Positions 26,492 to 35,514 of a DNA stretch of 64,000 bases are shown piece after piece; the stretch's first letter is position 1; the number at the start of each line of letters is the position of its first letter. The notes beneath the pieces are model-generated. The model saw nothing but the letters and a program-made list of their open reading frames with translations, did no database searches and was not told the DNA's origin. This DNA is from Gemmatimonas phototrophica (lineage in GTDB: Bacteria; Gemmatimonadota; Gemmatimonadetes; Gemmatimonadales; Gemmatimonadaceae). The translations under genes were made by a program, and so were the position numbers. The DNA lies in NCBI RefSeq assembly GCF_000695095.2, contig NZ_CP011454.1, forward strand, positions 3,162,001 through 3,226,000. Reading direction: 5' to 3'.

Positions 26492-27031
26492 TCAGTTCCG
26501 TACGCGTTCGCGCCAGAGCATGAGGGTGTAGTCTACGGTCGCCGCCACGCCCACGAGGAAGACGAACCACACCAGCGCGTCGGTGGCGGACGGCGCCAGC
26601 AGCACGACGAGGAACGTGATCAGCTGCAGCACCGTCACCGCTTTGCCGAGCAACCGTGCCTTGAACGTGATGGGACGAAGCCAGCTCACGTTACGGGCCA
26701 CGAACCAGCCAATGATGGACATCACATCGCGAAACATGAGCGCGATGGCCTGCCATACACCCAATTGCCCGCCAGCCACATAGCCGACAACCACGCACAG
26801 GGCAAAGAATCGGTCGGCCACCGGATCCACCAACGCCCCAATGCGTGATTGTGCGTGCGTGCGCCGCGCAATCCATCCGTCGAGGAAATCGGTGAGGGAG
26901 GCGACGGCAATGAGGGCCAGCCGCATGGGGACCGCGTCGAGGACCAGAAAGCCAAAGCCCAGTGCCACACGAGATGTGGACACCAGATTGGGGACCGTGA
27001 CGATTCGCGTGGCATCGGTAGCGCGCGGCAT
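26492..27031 (-). CDS. CDP-alcohol phosphatidyltransferase
   Basis: The 179-residue integral membrane protein carries the complete family signature DxxDGxxARxxxxxxxxGxxxDxxxD: D48, D51, G52, A55-R56, G65, D69 and D73 in the stretch TDFLDGWIARR...SRIGALVDPVADR. It has about five transmembrane helices. It transfers a phosphatidyl group from CDP-diacylglycerol to an alcohol; the size is close to phosphatidylglycerophosphate synthase (PgsA). Which alcohol it uses cannot be told from this alone. It starts about 70 bases from the divergent 510-residue membrane protein. Confidence 0.88.
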   Translation of the reverse strand: MPRATDATRIVTVPNLVSTSRVALGFGFLVLDAVPMRLALIAVASLTDFLDGWIARRTHAQSRIGALVDPVADRFFALCVVVGYVAGGQLGVWQAIALMFRDVMSIIGWFVARNVSWLRPITFKARLLGKAVTVLQLITFLVVLLAPSATDALVWFVFLVGVAATVDYTLMLWRERVRN

Positions 27032-27100
27032 GACGGTAAGCTACCCGTTTGTGGCCCCGGGGTGCCAGCGATCCGTCGCGGCCATTATCGTCACTGAAGA

Positions 27101-28633
27101 ATGCTGCACGACGCCCTGAGAGATCCGTTGCCGCTGGTGGTGGTGGGCATTGCTGCGGCCGTGCTCGCCTGGGACGTCGCGTTGGCCGGGTGGATTGCCG
27201 CGCGCCGCGAGGCCCCGCGTGCGTTCACGCAGCTCGCGGCCTTCTGCGGACTCCTGGTCGTGCCGTCGCTGGTGGTTGGCATTGCCTCGGCCACCGAGGC
27301 TGGCGCCCGCACCATTTCGGGGATCACCTGGATCATCCCGGTGGTGGCCATCGCCATGGCGCTGCAGGTCCTGTACGCGCTGCTTGCGCGCCTCGTGTCG
27401 GTACTTGTTGGCATCCCCATCCTGCTGTACGATCTGGTGCTCGTGGCCATCGCCGTTGGCGATTATCTCGTGGCACAAACCGGATCGGCGCCGCTGGCGC
27501 TGCAATCGGTGCTGTCGGCACGTGATGTGATTGTCGGTATCACGGTCGGGCGCGCTGCGCTGGTGTCGCCGTTGACCGCGCTCGTTCCCATGATTGCGCC
27601 GGCCTATCCGGCACGGTGGCGGCTCTCCGGTGCCGTGCGCGCGGTTTTGGTACTGGCCGCCACGGCACTGACGACACTGTTGGTGATAGAATGGCCGCGA
27701 GGAGTGGCGGCCGTGCGTAGCTATCAAGTCGCCGCCGGCGAGCCCATGCAGGCGCGCCCACGTGGCGATTTCGTGATTGGGGTGCGGCTGTATCCGGTGC
27801 TGGACGGTGCGCCGCCGGCGCGAGCCGTGAAGGCCGACGCCCCGCTGATCACGGCGTTCGCTCCCGACGTGGTGCTTATCCTGCTGGATACCGAAGGCAC
27901 GCGAGGCGCGGCTCTCGATTCGCTGGCGCGGGTGCTGGAGCCACTCCGCGCCGACAGCGTACGCATTGCCGTGGGACTGCGAGTGGAAGGCCGTCCCTCC
28001 TCATTCGACGATACCGACCGGCTGGCGGCCATTGAGCGCGTCCTCACGCGGGTAAAGCCCGACGTATTCTTTCCGGCGCTCGCCGATCCGTTGCCCCGCT
28101 GGTTTGCCGCCACGCCCCCGACCGTGGCGTGGTGGCGCGACATGATGGCGCGCGCCGCCCGCGAAGTGGAGCGGGTCCGCCCACGGACACGGCTCGGTTG
28201 GAGTGCGTCTCGCCTCGACGTGATCGACAGCGCCGTGTATGCATGGGCCGCGCAGCCCGACGCACCAGTGGAGATCATTGGCGCCGCGATCTATCCCAGC
28301 TTCAGCGGACTCCCGGCGGTGAACGCACGCCTGCGCGCGCTGGAACGATGGCATGCCCAGAGCCAGCAGCGCGGGGGCGGGACTCAACCCCACTGGCTGG
28401 TGAACGTGGGCGGGCTTCCGCATGCCCACGGCGATGCGGCACAAACCGCTGCCATTCGACGCGCGCTCGCCTGGGGCTCTCGTCGTCCGTGGATTGGCGC
28501 GGCCATCATTGGCGAACCGGCAGACTACGACGGTTGGCTGGGGTTACGTGCCGCCAACGGCCGGCCGCGCGCCGCAATCGGTGCCATTGGCCTTGCGGCC
28601 CGTGAACTGCGCGAAGTGCGCGCCGGACGCTAA
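27101..28633 (+). CDS. Membrane protein with C-terminal glycosidase-like (TIM-barrel) domain
   Basis: The 510-residue protein has a hydrophobic N-terminal half (about residues 8-200, five or six helices) and a soluble C-terminal domain from about residue 215. That part alternates hydrophobic strands and helices: DVVLILLDTEGTRGAALDSLARVL, GLRVEGRPSSFDDTDRL, PDVFFPALADPLPRWF, EIIGAAIYPSFSG, PHWLVNVGGLPHAHG and a last GAAIIGEPADYDGWLG. This resembles a TIM-barrel glycoside-hydrolase-type fold, with acidic residues at strand ends (D, E at TEG and GEPADYD). I do not recognise the family and the activity is not established. Its stop overlaps the convergent M16 protease stop. Confidence 0.6.
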   Translation: MLHDALRDPLPLVVVGIAAAVLAWDVALAGWIAARREAPRAFTQLAAFCGLLVVPSLVVGIASATEAGARTISGITWIIPVVAIAMALQVLYALLARLVSVLVGIPILLYDLVLVAIAVGDYLVAQTGSAPLALQSVLSARDVIVGITVGRAALVSPLTALVPMIAPAYPARWRLSGAVRAVLVLAATALTTLLVIEWPRGVAAVRSYQVAAGEPMQARPRGDFVIGVRLYPVLDGAPPARAVKADAPLITAFAPDVVLILLDTEGTRGAALDSLARVLEPLRADSVRIAVGLRVEGRPSSFDDTDRLAAIERVLTRVKPDVFFPALADPLPRWFAATPPTVAWWRDMMARAAREVERVRPRTRLGWSASRLDVIDSAVYAWAAQPDAPVEIIGAAIYPSFSGLPAVNARLRALERWHAQSQQRGGGTQPHWLVNVGGLPHAHGDAAQTAAIRRALAWGSRRPWIGAAIIGEPADYDGWLGLRAANGRPRAAIGAIGLAARELREVRAGR

Positions 28634-31296
28634 ATCAGCGTCCCGCGCACCACACCTTCCACGACCCGCGCCGGATCGAAGTACTGCTGCGCCAGGCGCT
28701 GCACGTCGTCGGCGGTCACGCGACGCAGGTGGTCCGTGACGTCGTGTCGCTCATGCAGCCCCTCGCCGAAGAGCCACGCATCAACCATCTCCGACATCAC
28801 CGTACCACCGGACTGTTGTGCAATGGCGTGCGCCCCAATGAGGTAGCGGGTGGCGCGCTCGAGTTCTTCCGCGGTGGGCGGGGCCTCGCGGAACCGCGCG
28901 AACTCCAACAACAGGCCCTCGCGCGCTTCCTCTTCCCGATCGGGGCCGGTGGCGATGTACGCGCCGAAGGCACCGCCCGCAATGCGCTCCAGCGGGAATG
29001 CCTGCACGGTGTACGCCAGTGACTGCTTGTCCCGTAACTGTTCGAAGAAGCGTCCACCCAACCCGCTGGCAATCGCCGACAGCACCCGCGCGGCGAAGCG
29101 CGCCGGTTCGGTGCGCGACGGCCCCGGGAAGAGCATGGCAATGGCCGTCTGCTGCTTGGCACGGGACTCAATCGTGCGATGCGATTCGGCGGGCCAGGCA
29201 TGCGACGGTAGCGCGCTTTGCTCGCGATGGACCAACGTGCCCAGGTGCCGCTGCATGAGCTGCGCCACGTCGTCCGGTGTCACATCCCCCACAACCGCAA
29301 TGACGGACGCGCCGCGCATGATCTGCTGCGCGTGGAACGCCCGCACCTGATCCGCCGTCAGCGCCGCAAGCGACGCCTCACTCCCCAACACCGAACGGGC
29401 ATACGGATGCGCACCGTAGGCGCCAATCGTGGCCAGACGCAGCGGCCAGCGGTACATGTCATCACGCACCCGGGTGACTTCGGTGAGCGCCAGCGCCCGC
29501 TCTGTTTCAATCGCTTCGTCCGCGAAGATGGGACGCTGGATGACATCCCCCAGCAATTCCGTCGCCGCCGACAAGTGACGCACTGGCACCGACATGCTCC
29601 AACCGATGTTTTCCAATCCGGCGCTCACGCCGATACTGCTTCCCAGTTCCTCGGCCGCTTCGGCCACCTGCGCACCCGTCCGGGTGCGGGTGCCCTTGAG
29701 CGAACTCTGCATGGCGATGCGGGCCAGCCCCTCGTGGGCCACATCATTGAGCACGGCACCGCCACGCTGAAACACGCCAAGATTCACCAAGGGGGCCCCC
29801 GGACGTGGCAACACCAGCACGGGAACACCCTGGGTGGTGCGATACACCTGCACCTCGTCGTGCTGTTCGGCCGCGAGATGCACATGGATTGCAGGGGCCG
29901 CAATGGCCACGTGCGCGACCGGGGGCGTGGCCATGGACGACGGCGGCATCACGGCACTGCCAAGACCGGCCTCCGCCTCCAGCAGTGCGCGTAGGGCGTC
30001 ATCCGACTCCACCACCGGCGATGCGCCATCCGGCCGGTAGGAGACCATCGTTACCTGTGCCGGATCGAGATGGCGCTGCATCGCTCCCTGCACGGCGTCG
30101 GCATCAAGTGTGAGCAGCGCATCGTAGTAACGCGACGCCGCCTCCAGGCCGCCTTCGGCTTCCCACCCGGCGAGATATTGCGCCTGCCCATCCATGCTCT
30201 CCAACCGCCGCAACCAGCGCGCCTCGAGAATTCGCTGGGCACGCATGATTTCGCCGTGTCGGAATCCGTCGCTGCGCGCGGCCTGCACTTCGCGCCACAT
30301 GGCGCGCATGGCGTCTCGGGCGGTGGCCGCCGCACCCTCAGTATGCGCCACGAAAACACCCACGTCGCCGGAGGTGTAGTTCCACGCCGTGACACCGCTG
30401 GCCAGCTGCTCTTCGCGCACCGCGCGGTACAACCGCGACGCCCGCCCCGTGCCCAGCGCAATGCCGGCGAGATCGAGCGCTGGGGTGTCGGCATGTCCAA
30501 GGGCCGGCACGCGCCAGCCGAACGCGACGTGCTGTTGCGCAATGTCTCCGCTCCATTCCTTGCGACGGAGCCCCGGGAGCTGCACCTCCTGCGGCCCGCG
30601 ATCACGCGCGGGCGCGCCGGCATCGAGCGTGGCATAGCGGGCGTACACCTCGGTGCGGACCTGCTCGAGCTCCACATCGCCCACAATGCACAGCACCGTG
30701 TTGTCGGGGCGATACCAGCGCCGATAGAAGCCCACCAGCTGTTCGCGCGACAGCCCCCGCAGCCCCACTTCCTCACCAATACGCCAGCGGCGAATGCGAT
30801 GATGATCGTGCAGCACGGCGTACAGCGACTCGATGGCCACCGCGTACGACGTATCGCGCTTGCGCTTGGCTTCCTGAATGATCACTTCCAATTCACGCGC
30901 CAACTCTTCCCCATCAATCACACTGCGCGCATAGGCATCGAACTGGATCTCCAACCCGGCCACAAATCCCGACGACGGCAGCACCGTGTAATAGCTGGTG
31001 TGATCGTAAATCGTGTGGGCGTTGAGATAGCCACCATTCGCCTTCGTTTCCCGCGCGATCTGCCCAACCCCACGGGTGGGCGTGCCCTTGAAGAACATGT
31101 GCTCGAGCACGTGGGCGATCCCCACCACATCATCCGTCTCGTCGAAGTAGCCGGCCTTGACGTACGTGACGATGGACACGACCGGTGCCGACGGATCGCG
31201 CCGCACCAGCAGCGTCAGTCCGTTCGGGAGCACTTCGCGGTGGGTGTCGTGGTGCAGAGCGAGTGCGTCGCTGGGACGCAGCAGCGTGTGGGTCAT
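28630..31296 (-). CDS. M16-family zinc protease, fused double domain
   Basis: The 888-residue protein has two tandem M16 modules. The first has the inverted zinc motif HVLEH (H62, E65, H66) and the distal glutamate in ELEVIIQEAKRKRD (about 135-148). The second half keeps the fold but has no HxxEH, as expected for the inactive partner half. It shows R/Y region EQLRDKQSLAYTVQAF near 770-790. M16 enzymes degrade or process peptides in a closed chamber. No signal peptide is visible from ATG 31296; the upstream extension is not convincing. Its start overlaps the TPR gene stop (ATGA), and its own stop overlaps that of the facing gene. Confidence 0.9.
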   Translation of the reverse strand: MTHTLLRPSDALALHHDTHREVLPNGLTLLVRRDPSAPVVSIVTYVKAGYFDETDDVVGIAHVLEHMFFKGTPTRGVGQIARETKANGGYLNAHTIYDHTSYYTVLPSSGFVAGLEIQFDAYARSVIDGEELARELEVIIQEAKRKRDTSYAVAIESLYAVLHDHHRIRRWRIGEEVGLRGLSREQLVGFYRRWYRPDNTVLCIVGDVELEQVRTEVYARYATLDAGAPARDRGPQEVQLPGLRRKEWSGDIAQQHVAFGWRVPALGHADTPALDLAGIALGTGRASRLYRAVREEQLASGVTAWNYTSGDVGVFVAHTEGAAATARDAMRAMWREVQAARSDGFRHGEIMRAQRILEARWLRRLESMDGQAQYLAGWEAEGGLEAASRYYDALLTLDADAVQGAMQRHLDPAQVTMVSYRPDGASPVVESDDALRALLEAEAGLGSAVMPPSSMATPPVAHVAIAAPAIHVHLAAEQHDEVQVYRTTQGVPVLVLPRPGAPLVNLGVFQRGGAVLNDVAHEGLARIAMQSSLKGTRTRTGAQVAEAAEELGSSIGVSAGLENIGWSMSVPVRHLSAATELLGDVIQRPIFADEAIETERALALTEVTRVRDDMYRWPLRLATIGAYGAHPYARSVLGSEASLAALTADQVRAFHAQQIMRGASVIAVVGDVTPDDVAQLMQRHLGTLVHREQSALPSHAWPAESHRTIESRAKQQTAIAMLFPGPSRTEPARFAARVLSAIASGLGGRFFEQLRDKQSLAYTVQAFPLERIAGGAFGAYIATGPDREEEAREGLLLEFARFREAPPTAEELERATRYLIGAHAIAQQSGGTVMSEMVDAWLFGEGLHERHDVTDHLRRVTADDVQRLAQQYFDPARVVEGVVRGTLI

Positions 31297-32378
31297 GGGG
31301 GGGGAACAGGCGGGTACCCGGGCGGCGCCATTGGCGCGCCGGGTGGAAGCATGGGGGGATTGCACTGTTGCCAGTCGCCCGGGCCGGCCCGCTCCAACCA
31401 GCGACGCGCTTCGTCTACGCGTTGCAGGCGAACGAGCGCGCAGCCGAGAAAGCCTTGCGCGGTGCGATCGGCGGGATCGAGTTGAATGGCGCGCACGTAG
31501 AAGCGCCGTGCGATTTCGGGCTGCCCGTCGGCCAGCATGAGCGACGCCAGCTCGCGCGCCGCAATGCTGCTTTGCGGCGCCAGTCGCACAGCGTTGGTGA
31601 GAAAACGCCGGGCCCGCGCGAGGTCCCCTTCTTCGCGGGCAATGCGTCCGAGGTACACCAAGGGCCTGGCATCACCGGGGTCAGATTGTGCCGCTTGGAC
31701 AAAGGCCGCCCGCGCCACCTCACGGGCCCCTCGCTGATACGCGGCCACGCCGTCATTGAGGGCGCGCTCGGCGCGTCCTCTTACGTACCACCACACCCCC
31801 CCAGCGACACAAACGGCCACCAGGAGCAACGCCCCCAATCCCAGGTAGAGGCGACGGCGATGCGACGAGGTAGCGGGTGGATCCACATCCATGTGGGCCG
31901 GGGCGGCATCGGGAGCAGGCGGCGGGCTGTAGCTCCTTGGCGTCGGGGAAGCGGAGGCCGCCGGAGGGGCGTACTGCGGCGCCGCCGGGGGCGCATAGTC
32001 GGGGGCCGCGGGTGGCGCATACGGCGAGGCCGCTGGCGGGGCGAACGACGGCGGCGGCGCGCTGGGGACCGCATGATCGAGGGCCATCCAGGCTTCGCGA
32101 ACGATGAGCCGTTCGGCTTCGGTGGTTGCGGCCCCCGACGACCGATCCGACCAATCGCTCAGCGCCACCAGCGCGTGGGCATCCGACAAGGTGATGAGCC
32201 CCAAACGTCGGACTTCGCTGACCAGCGCCTGACCGGTCAGCTCCGGCCGCCCGAGCACCATCTGCAACAGCTCCTGGGCCGAGCGCCACAGCGCTGGCGC
32301 CGTGGCCACTTCGGGGGTGGCGAAGACGACTCGCGCCGCGTCAAGCGCGGCGCGAGGATTCGCAGGGGGGAGGCTCAC
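31293..32378 (-). CDS. Membrane-anchored TPR protein with Pro-rich linker
   Basis: The 361-residue protein has an N-terminal globular segment (1-100), a Pro/Ala/Tyr-rich low-complexity linker with repeated YAPPAAP units (about 105-175), a transmembrane helix (LYLGLGALLLVAVCVAGGVWWYV, about 176-198, mostly LGALLLVAVCVAGGVWWY) and a TPR-like periplasmic domain (AYQRGAREVARAAFVQAAQSDPG and following, 205-330). The tail is Pro-rich with MLPPGAPMAPPGYPP. It probably acts as a scaffold. Both ends overlap the neighbouring genes by four bases, so it is coupled to the TPR protein upstream and the M16 protease downstream. Confidence 0.75.
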   Translation of the reverse strand: MSLPPANPRAALDAARVVFATPEVATAPALWRSAQELLQMVLGRPELTGQALVSEVRRLGLITLSDAHALVALSDWSDRSSGAATTEAERLIVREAWMALDHAVPSAPPPSFAPPAASPYAPPAAPDYAPPAAPQYAPPAASASPTPRSYSPPPAPDAAPAHMDVDPPATSSHRRRLYLGLGALLLVAVCVAGGVWWYVRGRAERALNDGVAAYQRGAREVARAAFVQAAQSDPGDARPLVYLGRIAREEGDLARARRFLTNAVRLAPQSSIAARELASLMLADGQPEIARRFYVRAIQLDPADRTAQGFLGCALVRLQRVDEARRWLERAGPGDWQQCNPPMLPPGAPMAPPGYPPVPPP

Positions 32379-33541
32379 CGCACAATGCGCAGCATACCAG
32401 CATCCGCCCCACCGCGCAGAAACGCTTCGGGGGCGTGCGAGGCCACGCGCAGTCCGGTCGCGCCATAGAATCGGCGCGCCTCCATGGCCATGTATTCGTC
32501 GAGGGGGCGACCGGCATCGCGCGCATCGCGCAGCGCCTGCACGATCTCTTCCCAGCTGCCTTCAAACGAGCTGCCATCGCGCATGATGACGCGATGCACG
32601 CCGTTGTCGGCCATCAGTACGTCGGTGGACGTGCTCTCGTGCTCGCCCTGCTCACCGGCCTGCTGCTGACCGACGAGGCCGGTCAGCAGCGAGCCGAGTG
32701 CTTCGAGCTGGTTCTGGGACTGCTGCTCTTCCGACTGCTCCTCTTCCATGGCGGCCTGCTCCACTTCGGCGAGCAGCTCATCGATGGCATCGGGCTCACC
32801 GGCAAGCTCCGTCAGGCGCGCTTCCCACGGCTTCAGTTCCCCGTCGTCGTCGCTGAGCTTGTACACCGACTTCTTGAGCTCAATGAGACGCCAGATACCA
32901 AGCTCATCCCAATGATCGTCCGGGGTGGTCTTTTCAAACTCAACCAGCGCACCGTCCATATCGCCGGCGTCGTAGAGCAGATTGGCGAGGTACACCCGCC
33001 CTTCGGCGAACTGTTCGTCGAGCACGAGGGCCCGACGCAACGCCACCATGGCCTCCACATCGTTGCCAAGGCGGTGCTGCGCATAGCCAATGCAGGCCAC
33101 GGCTTCGGCAGAATCCTCGGCGTGCTGCACGGCCCGCTCGAAGAACGGGAGCGACTGCTCCACGTACCCCTCGCGGAAGAGGGCCCGACCGATTTGGAGC
33201 ATGAGGTCTACGTCGTCTTCGTAGCCCAGTTCGATGGTCCGTTCGAACGAGCGCAGGCCAGCGTCCGTCTGCCCGAACTTGAGAAGCACCTCACCAAAGC
33301 CGGCGAGGGCATCTTCGTGTTCAGGATCGAGCGTCAGTGCTTCTTCGAAGTTGCGCCGGGCCCACGCGAATTCTTCGCGGGCCAGGCGCGCATACCCGGT
33401 GCCGACATGCAGTTCGACGGCCGACGGATACAGCGCGAGTCCTTCACGCAGCAACTGGAGCGCGTCATCGTACTTCCCCTCGTTGTAGAGGGAATGCGCG
33501 CGCTCGTCATATTCCTCGGAACTCAGGAACGGGTTGGACAT
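32375..33541 (-). CDS. Soluble tetratricopeptide repeat protein
   Basis: The 388-residue protein has at least five consecutive TPR motifs from residue 10 to about 215, such as AHSLYNEGKYDDALQLLREGLALYP and FAWARRNFEEALTLDPEHEDALAGFGEVL (quoted in part: EEALTLDPEHEDALAGFG). A Glu/Gln-rich segment (EQAAMEEEQSEEQQSQNQ, about 265-285) follows. The C-terminal 90 residues form another domain with VHRVIMRDGSSFEGSWEEIVQALRDARD and EYMAMEARRFYGATGLRV. It is the first gene of the TPR-TPR-M16 operon. It likely binds partner proteins in the cytoplasm; the partner is not known. Confidence 0.8.
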   Translation of the reverse strand: MSNPFLSSEEYDERAHSLYNEGKYDDALQLLREGLALYPSAVELHVGTGYARLAREEFAWARRNFEEALTLDPEHEDALAGFGEVLLKFGQTDAGLRSFERTIELGYEDDVDLMLQIGRALFREGYVEQSLPFFERAVQHAEDSAEAVACIGYAQHRLGNDVEAMVALRRALVLDEQFAEGRVYLANLLYDAGDMDGALVEFEKTTPDDHWDELGIWRLIELKKSVYKLSDDDGELKPWEARLTELAGEPDAIDELLAEVEQAAMEEEQSEEQQSQNQLEALGSLLTGLVGQQQAGEQGEHESTSTDVLMADNGVHRVIMRDGSSFEGSWEEIVQALRDARDAGRPLDEYMAMEARRFYGATGLRVASHAPEAFLRGGADAGMLRIVR

Positions 33542-33661
33542 TGCGAGACAGGCCTCCGGATCGAGCGGGTTACCGGATAGTACCGTATTCGACGGCTTTC
33601 GTTCAACACCTGGGCGCTACCTGCGGGACGCGGCGGCGAGGCCGGCAAAGGTGGACGCGGG

Positions 33662-34582
33662 TCACGACTGCAACGCCACGGCAATCTGTCCGGCCAGCCG
33701 AGCGTTGTTTTCGAGCAACGCCAGATTGGCCTGGACGGACCGGCCATTGGTACGCTGTTGAATATCGGCAAGGAGAAAGGGGGTGACCGCAGCCCCGCGA
33801 ATACCGGCGTCGGCGGCGGCCCGCAACGCAGCAACGGTGGCGGCCTCCACGAGCTCCACGGGCACCGCATGCTCAGCCGGCGGGGGGTGCACCACCAGCA
33901 TGGCGCTGGTGCGCCCCAAAGCCCGGTGGGCACGCCAGGCGCGGGCGATTGCCTCCGGCGAATCCAGGCGCGCCGTGAGGCGCAGTCCCGTTGTCACGGA
34001 AAAGAAACCGGGCAGCTCGCTGGTGCCATATCCCACCACCGGTACGCCCAACGTTTCGAGGCGCTCCAAGGTGGCCGGGAGATCCAGAATGGACTTGGCG
34101 CCGGCACAGGTCACGATGACCGGCGTACGGGCCAGTTCGACCAGATCCGCCGATTCGTCAAAGGGGGCATCCCGGTGCACCCCGCCGATACCACCGGTGG
34201 CAAACACCTCAAGGCCACCCAAGGTGCACATGGCCAAGGTGGCGGCCACCGTGGTGGCCCCGTCGGCCTGATCGGCGACGGCAATACCCAGATCACGGGC
34301 CGACACTTTGCGCACCCCCTCGCGAGCGAGGAAGCGCTCGAGATCGTCCGGTTCCAGACCGAACGACGGGACGCCGCGCACCACGGCGGTCACGACCGGC
34401 GTCGCGCCAGCGGCGGCGACGGCGTCCATCATGCGGGTCGCCGCCTCGCGGTTGAATGGCGGCAGCAGCCCCTGCGCCAGCACGGAGCTTTCAAGGGCGA
34501 CCATGGCACCACCGCGCTCGCGCGCGGCGTGAACGGCTGCGGTACTACAGGGGTGCGGCAGAGTGGCACTCACACTGGCCAT
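33662..34582 (-). CDS. psuG: Pseudouridine-5'-phosphate glycosidase
   Basis: The enzyme cleaves pseudouridine 5'-phosphate to uracil and ribose 5-phosphate with Mn2+. The 306-residue protein keeps the family features: VALESSVLAQGLLPPFN, TPVVTAVVRGVPSFGLEPDDLERF, KVSARDLGIAVADQADGATTVAAT, the catalytic-lysine stretch VIVTCAGAKSILDL and ATGGIGGVHRDA. Length fits. I use ATG 34582. The partner pseudouridine kinase (psuK), often adjacent, is not found here, so substrate phosphorylation must be encoded elsewhere. Confidence 0.92.
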   Translation of the reverse strand: MASVSATLPHPCSTAAVHAARERGGAMVALESSVLAQGLLPPFNREAATRMMDAVAAAGATPVVTAVVRGVPSFGLEPDDLERFLAREGVRKVSARDLGIAVADQADGATTVAATLAMCTLGGLEVFATGGIGGVHRDAPFDESADLVELARTPVIVTCAGAKSILDLPATLERLETLGVPVVGYGTSELPGFFSVTTGLRLTARLDSPEAIARAWRAHRALGRTSAMLVVHPPPAEHAVPVELVEAATVAALRAAADAGIRGAAVTPFLLADIQQRTNGRSVQANLALLENNARLAGQIAVALQS

Positions 34583-34658
34583 AGTACAGCGCGGTGCACA
34601 GGGAGGCAACAGCATGGCCTCACACGTGCACCGCGGTCACTGCAAACCAGCGCCGGAA

Positions 34659-34892
34659 TCAGACGGCGTCGTCGAACGCGTCGGCCTTGCGGTTCTCAAC
34701 GAGTTCCCATTCGCTCGACGTGGGATCGTTCACGGCCAGCAGTTTGATGGTCTCGCCGGAATAGGCGTCAAACTCCTTGCCTTCGTTCTGGTAGACCTTG
34801 ATCTGATGACCGCTCTCGAACTTGAGCACGATCAGCGGATGGGTGGAATTGGTGTACTGCTTGCGCAGCTTCTTCGGAGGCTGGAGGCTCAT
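34659..34892 (-). CDS. Small conserved-looking hypothetical protein
   Basis: From ATG 34892 the protein has 77 residues. It starts MSLQPPKKLRKQYTNSTHP, then has beta-strand-like segments LIVLKFESGHQIKVYQ and EFDAYSGETIKLLAVND, and ends acidic (ADAFDDAV). It looks like a small SH3- or OB-like beta fold, but I do not recognise a family. Upstream extension to 34943 is Pro/Cys-rich and unlikely. It is separate from psuG by a 76-base gap on the same strand. Confidence 0.5.
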   Translation of the reverse strand: MSLQPPKKLRKQYTNSTHPLIVLKFESGHQIKVYQNEGKEFDAYSGETIKLLAVNDPTSSEWELVENRKADAFDDAV

Positions 34893-35042
34893 CGTCTTCG
34901 GGGGGCAAGGGGACCGGCGAAGGAACACTCCAAGTTGGTGCAAAGTGCTCCGGGACGCCAGACGGAGTTCCTGTTTATCGCATCATGGCACAGGTTATGC
35001 CATCATCGGGTATGTTCAGTTGTCCCCTTACTGGAGAACACG

Positions 35043-35441
35043 ATGGCTTTTTCTGTTCGCACGCTCCTGCTGCCTGCCGTTCTGCTGGTCCTTCCGACCG
35101 TAGCCTCAGCCCAGGCGCCTCTCGTCACGGATCAGACGCCTTCCAGCGCGGTCGCTCAGGCACCAGCGATTGTCACGGGCGCCACGCCCCTCACCACCGC
35201 CGCCACGGCACCGGTGGCCGGTCAGCTGGCAGAAGCGCAACCCGTCGCGCTCAAGGCCCGCACCGCGCCGGCGCCGGCTCCCAAGGCCCCGCGGGGGGAC
35301 ACGTCCAACAATCGGGCGCTTATGATTGTTGGCGGGGTGGGTCTGGTGATAGGCGCGGTAATCGGTGGCGACGCAGGCACCCTTGTCATGCTTGGCTCGG
35401 CTGGCGTGGGTCTGCTCGGCCTGTACCGCTTTCTGCAGTGA
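35043..35441 (+). CDS. Exported Ala/Pro-rich small membrane protein
   Basis: The 132-residue protein (ATG 35043) has a clear Sec signal peptide ending TVASAQA (about residue 24), a low-complexity Ala/Thr/Pro/Val segment (25-80) and a C-terminal hydrophobic pair RALMIVGGVGLVIGAVIGG and TLVMLGSAGVGLLGLYRF that probably enters a membrane as a hairpin. Similar two-helix glycine-rich tails occur in many envelope proteins of unknown function. Two strong hairpins follow directly. I cannot name its role. Confidence 0.6.
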   Translation: MAFSVRTLLLPAVLLVLPTVASAQAPLVTDQTPSSAVAQAPAIVTGATPLTTAATAPVAGQLAEAQPVALKARTAPAPAPKAPRGDTSNNRALMIVGGVGLVIGAVIGGDAGTLVMLGSAGVGLLGLYRFLQ

Positions 35442-35446
35442 TCACG

Positions 35447-35467
35447 GCCGCCCCGATTCGGGGCGGC
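35447..35467 (+). terminator. Hairpin just after the small exported protein gene
   Basis: GCCGCCCCG at 35447-35455 pairs with CGGGGCGGC at 35459-35467 around the loop ATT. No T-run follows, so it may only stabilise the 3' end or assist the next hairpin. Confidence 0.5.
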
Positions 35468-35481
35468 GCGGCACCATTCGC

Positions 35482-35514
35482 ACCGGCGATTGCCTTCAGG
35501 CGATCGCCGGTTTT
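35482..35514 (+). terminator. Terminator overlapping the facing czcA stop
   Basis: ACCGGCGAT at 35482-35490 pairs with ATCGCCGGT at 35503-35511, extended inward by a G-U pair and GCCT/AGGC to about 14 base pairs, and followed by TTTTG. It overlaps the last codons and stop of the minus-strand czcA-like gene. Confidence 0.75.
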
